This document shows positions 1 to 5,222 of a stretch of DNA of 5,940 nucleotides, piece after piece; position 1 is the first letter of the stretch; each line of letters starts with the position of its first letter. This DNA comes from Novosphingobium sp. UBA1948. Lineage in GTDB: Bacteria; Pseudomonadota; Alphaproteobacteria; Sphingomonadales; Sphingomonadaceae. The notes beneath the pieces were generated by a model. The model saw only the letters and a list, made by a program, of their open reading frames with translations, ran no database searches and was not told the DNA's origin. The translations under genes were made by a program, and so were the position numbers. Location: assembly GCA_002336765.1 (NCBI GenBank), contig DDES01000154.1:14552-20491 (forward strand), in the 5' to 3' direction.

Positions 1-178
1 TGAAATTGCACCGCCCGCCGCCCGAAATCAGGATCTTCTTTCCCGGCTCCTGCGCATGATCGACCACCACCACGCGCCCGCCGCTCTGGCCCGCCACGCT
101 GGCGCACATCAGCCCCGCCGCGCCAGCGCCCAGAATGATGGCGTCAAAAATCTCGGGCGTTGCGGCAGGCATGGTCAT
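1..178 (-). CDS. HI0933/BaiN-family FAD-dependent oxidoreductase (N-terminal part, cut by window edge)
   Basis: Only the first 59 codons are in the window; the gene continues past position 1. Reading the minus strand from the ATG at 178 gives MTMPAATPEIFDAIILGAGA and onward, with a dinucleotide-binding GAGAAG motif at about residues 18-23. A strand ending VVVVDH follows, then the segment PGKKILISGGGRCNF at about residues 45-59. GxGxxG followed by GKK-(I/L)-SGGGRCN is the hallmark of the HI0933-like flavoproteins (YhiN/BaiN group), cytoplasmic FAD-binding oxidoreductases whose substrates are mostly unknown. A second in-frame ATG at 172 is equally possible, and neither has a clear Shine-Dalgarno sequence. 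The reading frame stays open some way upstream of 178 (no stop to about 240), so a longer N-terminus cannot be excluded. The gene is divergent from the LOV-HTH gene, with 97 bp between start codons. The family call is strong; the function is unknown. Confidence 0.85.
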   Translation of the reverse strand, partial: MTMPAATPEIFDAIILGAGAAGLMCASVAGQSGGRVVVVDHAQEPGKKILISGGGRCNF

Positions 179-228
179 GCCCGCCCCATAGGCCAAGCCC
201 CGCCGCGCATCCAGTTTATTGAAGGCTG

Positions 229-258
229 ATTGGCAGTCCATTGGCAGAACGCGATAAA
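229..258 (+). promoter_or_regulatory. Putative promoter of the LOV-HTH gene with tandem ATTGGCAG repeats
   Basis: The octamer ATTGGCAG occurs at 229-236 and again at 240-247, in direct orientation and 11 bp start to start, about one helical turn. The first copy contains TTGGCA (230-235), a good -35 element. A 17-bp spacer leads to GATAAA (253-258), which matches 4 of 6 positions of the -10 consensus. The second repeat then lies inside the spacer, where a bound protein could block or remodel RNA polymerase. Alternatively the second TTGGCA (241-246) is the -35 with a weak TACATC (264-269) as -10. Transcription would start very near the ATG at 276, leaving almost no leader; no Shine-Dalgarno is visible there. 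The repeats are seen directly; the promoter assignment and any autoregulation by the LOV-HTH protein are inferred. Confidence 0.4.
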
Positions 259-275
259 GTCCCTACATCACCCTC

Positions 276-872
276 ATGTCACCCGAACAGATGATCCGCC
301 ATAGCGCCGTCGCCGCCGTCATCAGCGACCCCAGGCTGCCCGACAACCCTATCGTGGCCTGCAACGATGCCTTCGTGGCGCTCACCGGCTACACGCGCGA
401 GGAGATCATCGGACGCAATTGCCGCTTCCTGCGCGGCGCCGATACCGAGGGCTGGCTCTCCGATGTGCTGCGCGAGGCGGTGCGCGAGGGGCAGCCCGCT
501 CTGGTGGAAATACGCAATTACAAGAAGGACGGCACCCCTTTTCGCAACGCTGTGATGATCGCCCCGATCTTCGACGAAGCGGGAACGCTCACATGGTTTA
601 TCGGATCGCAGATGGAAGTGCCCGACCACGGCGCCGCGGACACGCGCGACGCGACGGCCAAGGTTGATGCCGCCCGCCGTATCGAGGCGCTGACCCCGCG
701 CCAACACCAGATCCTGACCGCGATGGCGGGGGGCAAGCTCAACAAGCAGATCGCGTGGGAACTCGGCCTGTCGGAACGCACGGTCAAGATGCACCGCGCC
801 GCCATGTTCCGTGCGCTCGATGTGCGCACCAGCGCCGAGGCGATCCGTGTGGCGGTGGAAGCGGGGCTTTAA
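276..872 (+). CDS. LOV-HTH blue-light-regulated transcription factor (EL222-like)
   Basis: This 198-residue protein joins an N-terminal LOV (PAS-type flavin-binding) domain, about residues 8-115, to a C-terminal LuxR/GerE helix-turn-helix, about residues 137-198. The LOV signature GRNCRFL (46-52) contains Cys49, the residue that forms the flavin C4a adduct under blue light. Flavin-contacting Asn81 and Asn91 (NYKKDGTPFRN) and Gln112 (GSQ) are present. Residues 116-136 form a linker that should include the J-alpha-like helix. The HTH runs from LTPRQ (139-143) through the recognition helix SERTVKMHR (166-174). Domain order and sequence match EL222 of Erythrobacter litoralis, whose HTH is masked in the dark and which dimerises and binds DNA in light; this protein is shorter at the N-terminus by roughly 20-25 residues. 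The ATG at 276 lacks a Shine-Dalgarno but gives the natural domain start. It is a soluble one-component regulator; the family call is very confident, the targets are unknown. Confidence 0.93.
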   Translation: MSPEQMIRHSAVAAVISDPRLPDNPIVACNDAFVALTGYTREEIIGRNCRFLRGADTEGWLSDVLREAVREGQPALVEIRNYKKDGTPFRNAVMIAPIFDEAGTLTWFIGSQMEVPDHGAADTRDATAKVDAARRIEALTPRQHQILTAMAGGKLNKQIAWELGLSERTVKMHRAAMFRALDVRTSAEAIRVAVEAGL

Positions 873-921
873 CATTTTGCGTGCGCTTCAGGCATCCGCC
901 TAACGCTTGCGGCACCGGCCA

Positions 922-978
922 TCTCCCCCTGCCCTGCCACCCAGAGCTTACCCCGCCGGGTAGCAAGGCAGGGGGAGA
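922..978. repeat. Long imperfect hairpin between convergent genes (terminator or dispersed palindromic repeat)
   Basis: TCTCCCCCTGCC (922-933) pairs perfectly with GGCAGGGGGAGA (967-978), a 12-bp outer stem. Pairing continues inward through T-A, G-C, C-G, A-T and three C-G pairs (934-942 with 958-966), interrupted by two mismatches. About 15 bases remain as a loop (943-957). The element lies in the 129-bp gap between the stop of the LOV-HTH gene (plus strand) and the stop of the amidase gene (minus strand), so it could terminate both transcripts. No T-run follows on either strand, which argues against a classical intrinsic terminator. High-GC palindromes of this CTCCCCCTGCC type recur between genes in many sphingomonad and other alphaproteobacterial genomes, so a REP-like element is the alternative. 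The pairing is seen directly; copy number is not testable here. Confidence 0.65.
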
Positions 979-1001
979 GGGCCAGTGCGACTAAAGGCTT
1001 C

Positions 1002-2582
1002 TCAGGGCCGCTCCGCCGCGCCCGCGCTGGCCGCGCCGAAGTCGAGGCTGGGCACATAGCGCGGCGCCACGCGTGCATGCGCGGCCTGTTCATAGACATA
1101 GCCCGCGCCGAGCAGCCTGGCCTCGCTGCCCGCCCGCCCCATGAAGGACAGGCCGAAGGGCAGGCCCCACACCTGCCCCATCGGCACGGTGAGATGCGGC
1201 CAGCCCGACACCGCCGACAGGCTGCTGGCCGAGGGGCGCTGGAAATGGTCGCCATAGACCGGCTCGATCAGCCATGCCTGTGCCTGCGTCGGGGTCACAA
1301 TGATCTCGGCTTGAGCCTTGGCCAGCATGGTCTCGATCGCGCCCGATGCGATGGCCCGTGATTTGGCCAGCGCCGCGCGATAGGCCGGATCGTCCAGCCC
1401 CTTGAAGGTCTCGGCCTCCTCGAAGCTCTCCTGCTGGAAGAAGGGCATTTCCTGCGCGGCATGCTCGCGGTTGAAGGCGATCAGATCGGCAAGGCTGCGC
1501 GCCTTTACGGCAGGCGGCGTGGTGGCGAGATAGGCGTTGAGATCGGCCTTGAGTTCGGCGCGCAGCACATAATGTTCGGCATCGCCGAGCCCGTCGAGAT
1601 CGGGCTGTGCCACCTCGACCAGCACCGCGCCCTGCGCCTGGAGCACCGCCAGCGCCGCATCGAACACTTGGGCCTGCTTCACGCTCATCATCGGGCGCAG
1701 CACGGCCACGCGCAAGCCTTTCAGGCTCGCCTTGTCCAGCCCTGCGGCATAATCCATCCGCGCCTTGTCCGCGCCTGCTGTCGCGGGATCGGCGGGATCG
1801 TTGCCCACCATCGCGGAAAACAGCATGGCCGCATCGCGCACGCTGCGCGCCATCGGGCCTGCGGTGTCCTGACTATGGCTGATCGGCACGATATGGGTCC
1901 GGCTCACCAGCCCAACCGTCGGCTTCAGCCCCACCAGTCCGTTAACCGAGGAGGGGCAGACCACCGAACCATCGGTTTCCGTACCCAACGCCGCGGCGGC
2001 AAAGCTGGCCGCCACCGCCGCGCCCGACCCGCTCGACGATCCGCAGGGGCTGCGGTCCAGCGCATAGGGGTTGCGCACCTGCCCGCCCATCGCACTCCAG
2101 CCGGAATTGGAATGGGTCGAACGGATATTGGCCCATTCCGACAGATTGGTCTTGCCGAGAATGATGGCACCGGCGGCACGAAGCCGCGCCACCACCGGCG
2201 CATCGCGGCCCGTCACATTGTCTTTCAGCGCCAGACTGCCCGCCGTGGTCGCCATCGCGTCTTTCGTCTCGATATTGTCCTTCACCAGCAACGGCACCCC
2301 ATCGAGCGGCCCCAATGCCTTGCCCGCCTTGCGCCGCGCATCGGCCGCGCGGGCCGCCGCCAGCGCCTCGGGATTGAGCGCGATGATGGCGCGCAGATGC
2401 GGACCTTTGCGATCCATGGCGGCGATGCGGTCGAGATAGGCCTGTGTGGCGGCCTCGCTGGTGAGGGCGCCCTTGGCCAGTTGCGCCGAAAGCTCGGAGA
2501 GCGGCAGTTCCTCAATCCCCTGCGCGTGGAGCGCGGGGGCTGCGGCGGTCAGCAGCAAGGGCAGCAACGGGGCAAGGCGCAT
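1002..2582 (-). CDS. Exported amidase-signature hydrolase, peptide-amidase-like
   Basis: The 526-residue product is a complete amidase-signature enzyme with the Ser-cisSer-Lys triad: Lys101 in LVKDNI, Ser182 in PCGSSSGSG and nucleophile Ser206 in TETDGSVVCP. The 24-residue spacing of the two serines is the family norm. From GKTNLSEWAN to VGLVSR it closely resembles the peptide amidase (Pam) of Stenotrophomonas maltophilia, which deamidates peptide C-termini, so hydrolysis of a peptide or amino-acid amide is the best guess. It is not GatA: it has a signal peptide (MRLAPLLPLLL, likely cleaved after ALHA near residue 20) and no gatB/gatC neighbours, so it should act in the periplasm. The ATG at 2582 is preferred because AAAGGA lies 5 nt upstream and the signal peptide begins there; an in-frame ATG at 2618 would add 12 charged residues and has no ribosome site. 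It is probably the last gene of the minus-strand unit, 84 bp after the PRODH-like gene. Confidence 0.88.
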   Translation of the reverse strand: MRLAPLLPLLLTAAAPALHAQGIEELPLSELSAQLAKGALTSEAATQAYLDRIAAMDRKGPHLRAIIALNPEALAAARAADARRKAGKALGPLDGVPLLVKDNIETKDAMATTAGSLALKDNVTGRDAPVVARLRAAGAIILGKTNLSEWANIRSTHSNSGWSAMGGQVRNPYALDRSPCGSSSGSGAAVAASFAAAALGTETDGSVVCPSSVNGLVGLKPTVGLVSRTHIVPISHSQDTAGPMARSVRDAAMLFSAMVGNDPADPATAGADKARMDYAAGLDKASLKGLRVAVLRPMMSVKQAQVFDAALAVLQAQGAVLVEVAQPDLDGLGDAEHYVLRAELKADLNAYLATTPPAVKARSLADLIAFNREHAAQEMPFFQQESFEEAETFKGLDDPAYRAALAKSRAIASGAIETMLAKAQAEIIVTPTQAQAWLIEPVYGDHFQRPSASSLSAVSGWPHLTVPMGQVWGLPFGLSFMGRAGSEARLLGAGYVYEQAAHARVAPRYVPSLDFGAASAGAAERP

Positions 2583-2587
2583 CGGAA

Positions 2588-2593
2588 TCCTTT
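2588..2593 (-). promoter_or_regulatory. Shine-Dalgarno of the amidase gene
   Basis: On the minus strand AAAGGA sits 5 nt before the ATG at 2582. It is the clearest ribosome binding site in the window and decides the start in favour of the signal-peptide methionine over the in-frame ATG at 2618. A short palindrome, TCTTCGTGAAGA (2593-2604), lies immediately upstream and could pair weakly. No convincing promoter or terminator is visible in 2594-2666, consistent with read-through from the PRODH-like gene. Confidence 0.6.
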
Positions 2594-2666
2594 CTTCGTG
2601 AAGATCCCGAAGGTTCATCAGTCGGCGCCCGAAAGCAATGCGCTAAACGCCTGACGGCTGGGGGCG

Positions 2667-3491
2667 TCAAATATCGAGCATATCGCTCAGCCACCACACG
2701 GGCAGATAGGGTCGCGCCAGCGCCTTATCCACGGCATAGGGCCACCAGCCGGGGCCAAAGGGCAAATAGGTCCGCACCCTTACCCCGCGCTCGCGGGCGA
2801 CGGCACGGCAACGGCGCGAGGGCAGGCCGCGCAATTGCTCCAACTCGCAAGGGGTGCCCGCCGCCAGCAGCAGATCGAGCGTCTTGGCCGCCAGATCCGG
2901 ATCATGCGTCGCCACCGCCACCACGGCCTCGCGCCCCGCCAGCGCGGAAACCAGCGTGATATAGGCCGAGGTCTTGTCCGCCGCATCGGCCTCGGGATCG
3001 GCCCATTCGCCCTTGACCACGCGGATGCGTCCGGCAGTATCACGCATCCGTGCCGCATCGCCCAGCGAGCGGCCCCAGCGCGCGGGAATCACCACGCCAG
3101 CCCCCTCATAGCGCTCGGCCAGCGCCAGCGTTGCCTCGGCCTGATGCGGGGCGTGGGCGTCGAACAGGATGGGCACGCCCGCCGCCTGCGCCGCCGCCGC
3201 CGCAATGCGATCATGCCGCGCGGGATCGAAATCCATGTGCGGCGCCTTGAGCGAGAGATAGGCATCGTCGCCCCTCGCTCCGGTAGCCTCTAGAGCGGCG
3301 ATTATCTGGAGATTGGCCGCCTCGATGTCACCGGCGCTCACCGGATTCGGCGGGAAATAGCCATAGGTGACAGCCAGACCATTCCGCACGGCCAGCCGCG
3401 CCACATCGCGCGCCGATGGTCCCGCCACATGACGCTCCACCAGCCCGGGCAGCGCATAGCGCGCATCGCGCAAGCGGCTCCACAGGCTCAT
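2667..3491 (-). CDS. Proline dehydrogenase-like flavoenzyme (PRODH-family TIM barrel) with altered substrate site
   Basis: The 274-residue protein carries the ordered motifs of the PRODH/PutA FAD barrel: SLK with Lys82; a strand ending ILFDA (Asp111); IRVVKGEW (156-163, family RLVKGAY); VATHD (193-197); CELEQLRG (215-222, family FEFQMLYG); and VRVRTYLPFG (237-246, family VRVYVPYG), followed by WWPYAVDKAL. PRODH enzymes oxidise proline to pyrroline-5-carboxylate and pass electrons to FAD and then quinones. Family members have an Arg-Arg pair in the last helix (PY-x-x-RR) that binds the proline carboxylate; here it reads PYAVDK (Asp255-Lys256). The canonical D-A-E after the Asp111 strand is D-A-H. 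The flavin-side motifs are kept while the substrate site differs, so the substrate may not be proline. It starts with ATG inside the ATGA overlap with the GNAT gene and lacks its own ribosome site, implying translational coupling. The open frame upstream of 3491 is the GNAT gene read in another frame. Fold call is good; substrate unknown. Confidence 0.68.
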   Translation of the reverse strand: MSLWSRLRDARYALPGLVERHVAGPSARDVARLAVRNGLAVTYGYFPPNPVSAGDIEAANLQIIAALEATGARGDDAYLSLKAPHMDFDPARHDRIAAAAAQAAGVPILFDAHAPHQAEATLALAERYEGAGVVIPARWGRSLGDAARMRDTAGRIRVVKGEWADPEADAADKTSAYITLVSALAGREAVVAVATHDPDLAAKTLDLLLAAGTPCELEQLRGLPSRRCRAVARERGVRVRTYLPFGPGWWPYAVDKALARPYLPVWWLSDMLDI

Positions 3492-4621
3492 GGACGGGCC
3501 CGTTGCGCGCGCAACCTCTCGCGCATCCACAGGCCGCCATCCTGCGCCAGCGCCACCGCGCCGCGCGGGTTGAAGGGATAGGTGCGCAGCTTCACCGTCT
3601 TGTGCTCGTCCTGCGTCCACAGTTCGGCAATCCACGGCTCGACATCGCCCAGCATCTCGTAGGCGGTCAGCCCCTGCCGCGCGGCATGGCCTACCGTATG
3701 CAGCATAAGCAGCGTGCCGGGCGAGCATTTGCCGAAAGCCTCGTCATAGCCGATCTTGAACAGCCAGTAGCGCCCGCCGCTCTCGATGGCGAGTTGCATG
3801 GCAATCGCGCGCCGGTCGATGCGCAGGAACGCGATGCGCAGGCTGCCGCGCGCGGCGGCGCGCAGGAAAAAGGCGCGGAAGAAGGCTTCCTTGGCCGGAT
3901 CGGAGGCGATGGCCGTGCCCGCCTCACGCTTCCAACTGGCGATTTCCACCGCAATGGCCTCGTCAAACAACGCGTCGAATTCGGCCGGATCGGGGGCGAT
4001 GATTTCGTAGAACAGGTTGCCGTGCTGCGCGGCGCGGCGCGCGGCGCGACGGAAATCGGAGCGGCGGCCGGAATTGAAGCGGTTCTCCGGCTCATGCCAT
4101 GTGGCATCCAGCGCCAGCGTCGGGCAACCCACCGCGGGGCGCACCGAAACCAGCCCCCTGCCCTTCATCGCCGCCTGCAAGGCGGGCACCAGCGCCGATG
4201 TTGCCGGCACGCGATCAAGCGTAACAGGGCGCTGCTGGCGGGCGATCTGGGCCGCCAGCAAATGGGCCGCATCCTCGTCGGTATAAAGCGCATCGGCCGG
4301 TTCGAACACCTCGCGCGCGCCGGGCTGGCGCAGGCGGGCGAAATAGCCCGCATCGCGACACAAAGGCAGCAAGCCCGCCACCCGCCCCCGATCGCGCGCG
4401 ATGAACACATCGATCCGCGCATCGGTCAGCATGGAATCCGCCAGCGCCGCCACAAAGCCGTGGCTTTGCGTGGGGAGCGGAGCGTGTTCCTCCAGCCTTT
4501 CCCAAGCCGCCGACAGCGGATGGCCATCGCTGAAGCGATCGAAGCCAATCGGCAGCGTGCGATCGGTCGGCGCGTTGATCCGGTCGGTCAACAGGCGTGG
4601 ATCGAAGAAGGCGTGCTTCAC
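3488..4621 (-). CDS. GNAT-fold acyltransferase, CelD/BcsL (Acetyltransf_6) type
   Basis: The 377-residue protein resembles the CelD/BcsL branch of GNAT/FemAB-like acyltransferases. An N-terminal half (about 25-175) contains HGFVAAL, DVFIARDRGRVAGLLPL and other degenerate GNAT strands. The recognisable C-terminal core (about 185-335) has an Arg-rich RRSDFRRAARRA segment, a central ASWKREAG helix, RIAFLRIDRRAIAMQLAI (262-279) and YWLFKIGYDEAFGKCSPGTL (285-304), then LTAYEMLGDVEPW (318-330). These enzymes transfer acyl or aminoacyl groups from CoA or similar donors to amines or sugars; the acceptor cannot be read from sequence. The start is GTG at 4621, with AAAGGGG about 10 nt upstream; no nearer ATG is better. 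It is the first gene of the minus-strand unit, overlapping the PRODH-like gene by 4 bp, and divergent from the HExxH gene. It has no signal peptide and is likely cytoplasmic. Confidence 0.8.
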   Translation of the reverse strand: MKHAFFDPRLLTDRINAPTDRTLPIGFDRFSDGHPLSAAWERLEEHAPLPTQSHGFVAALADSMLTDARIDVFIARDRGRVAGLLPLCRDAGYFARLRQPGAREVFEPADALYTDEDAAHLLAAQIARQQRPVTLDRVPATSALVPALQAAMKGRGLVSVRPAVGCPTLALDATWHEPENRFNSGRRSDFRRAARRAAQHGNLFYEIIAPDPAEFDALFDEAIAVEIASWKREAGTAIASDPAKEAFFRAFFLRAAARGSLRIAFLRIDRRAIAMQLAIESGGRYWLFKIGYDEAFGKCSPGTLLMLHTVGHAARQGLTAYEMLGDVEPWIAELWTQDEHKTVKLRTYPFNPRGAVALAQDGGLWMRERLRAQRARP

Positions 4622-4666
4622 GGTAAACTTACCCCTTTGCGTGGCAGCTTAGCGGCAAAGCGTTAG

Positions 4667-4680
4667 GAAACAGGTGTTTC
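4667..4680. promoter_or_regulatory. 14-bp dyad in divergent intergenic region (candidate operator)
   Basis: GAAACA (4667-4672), two bases, then TGTTTC (4675-4680) form a perfect inverted repeat. It lies 46 bp upstream of the GNAT start (minus strand) and 74 bp upstream of the preferred start of the HExxH gene (plus strand), so one dimeric regulator could control both units. A second weaker inverted pair, CTTTGC (4635-4640) and GCAAAG (4655-4660), lies nearer the GNAT start. GGCAGGG occurs directly repeated at 4681 and 4721, and TTTCGGC at 4677 and 4736. I see no convincing -35/-10 pair on either strand in 4622-4754. The symmetry is seen directly; its role is inferred. Confidence 0.35.
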
Positions 4681-4754
4681 GGCAGGGTGAATGTCGCGTA
4701 AACAGCCCGATACAAGGCTTGGCAGGGCCGCAGGATTTCGGCCATAGCAGCACG

Positions 4755-5222
4755 ATGGACATCACCCGCCCGCTAACCCCTGCCGAACAGGCGCTGACCC
4801 GCAGCATGTTCGGCGCGGCGGTGGACACCGGCGCGGTGCGCATCCACCGGCGGTGTTGGTGGCCCTTGCAGCCGCGCAACACCTGTATGGCGCCGCGCGG
4901 CGCGCTGCATTTCCATCCGCAATCCGACGCATGGCGCCCCTGCTTTGCCACCGCCAGCGTGGAGGAACAGGCTTTCTTCCTTCACGAGATGACCCATGTG
5001 TGGCAGCACCAGTCCGGTATGAACCTTTTGCTCAAACGCCTGCCGCTGGCGCGCTATCGCTATACCTATCGCGCGGGGCGCCCTTTTGCGGCCTATGGTG
5101 TGGAGCAACAGGCCGAAATCGTGCGCCATGTCCATTTGCTGCGCAACGGCGTAAGCTTGGCGGGCGCTGCGCCGCTGGCCGCACTGGAGGCCTTGCTGCC
5201 GTTCAAGGGGCGACCTGCATGA
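4755..5222 (+). CDS. Small HExxH zincin-like protein (family often labelled 'vgr related protein')
   Basis: The 155-residue protein contains HEMTHVWQHQ with His77, Glu78 and His81 forming a zinc-metallopeptidase HExxH motif, and a downstream YGVEQQAEIVRH with Glu117 or Glu121 as possible third zinc ligand of gluzincin type. The N-terminal PLTPAEQALTRSMFG and HRRCWWPLQPRNTCMAP segments match a small alphaproteobacterial family I recall under the label 'vgr related protein'. HELTHVxQ-type motifs also occur in DUF4157/eCIS-core domains, so the name probably reflects a shared zincin motif rather than a type VI secretion spike. No signal peptide or membrane segment is seen; the substrate is unknown. 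The ATG at 4755 is chosen because family similarity begins there; a GTG at 4674, with AGGA 5 nt upstream, would add 27 residues and remains possible. The stop overlaps the permease start by ATGA. Confidence 0.78.
   Translation: MDITRPLTPAEQALTRSMFGAAVDTGAVRIHRRCWWPLQPRNTCMAPRGALHFHPQSDAWRPCFATASVEEQAFFLHEMTHVWQHQSGMNLLLKRLPLARYRYTYRAGRPFAAYGVEQQAEIVRHVHLLRNGVSLAGAAPLAALEALLPFKGRPA

Noticed and set aside
279..875. 198-codon open frame on the minus strand
   Set aside because: It is the exact complement of the LOV-HTH gene, which is certain from its motifs; the antisense translation has no recognisable features.
1002..2582. GatA subunit of Asp/Glu-tRNA amidotransferase
   Set aside because: A signal peptide, peptide-amidase-like sequence and the absence of gatB/gatC argue against it.
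1461..2654. 397-codon open frame on the plus strand
   Set aside because: It is antisense to the amidase gene, its translation is rich in His, Arg and Gly with no recognisable domain, and the amidase has a full catalytic triad in the opposite strand. Long antisense frames are expected at this GC content.
3492..3728. N-terminal extension of the PRODH-like gene by 79 codons
   Set aside because: The extension lies within the GNAT coding region in another frame and looks like non-coding translation; the ATG in the ATGA overlap is where family similarity begins.
3416..4666. 416-codon open frame on the plus strand
   Set aside because: It is antisense to the GNAT and PRODH-like genes, with Arg/His/Gln-rich low-complexity translation and no domain; it also ends inside the divergent regulatory gap.
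4755..5222. Type VI secretion VgrG or contractile-injection component
   Set aside because: The family label 'vgr related' is misleading: the protein is only 155 residues, lacks gp27/gp5-like regions, and no secretion or phage-tail genes are nearby.
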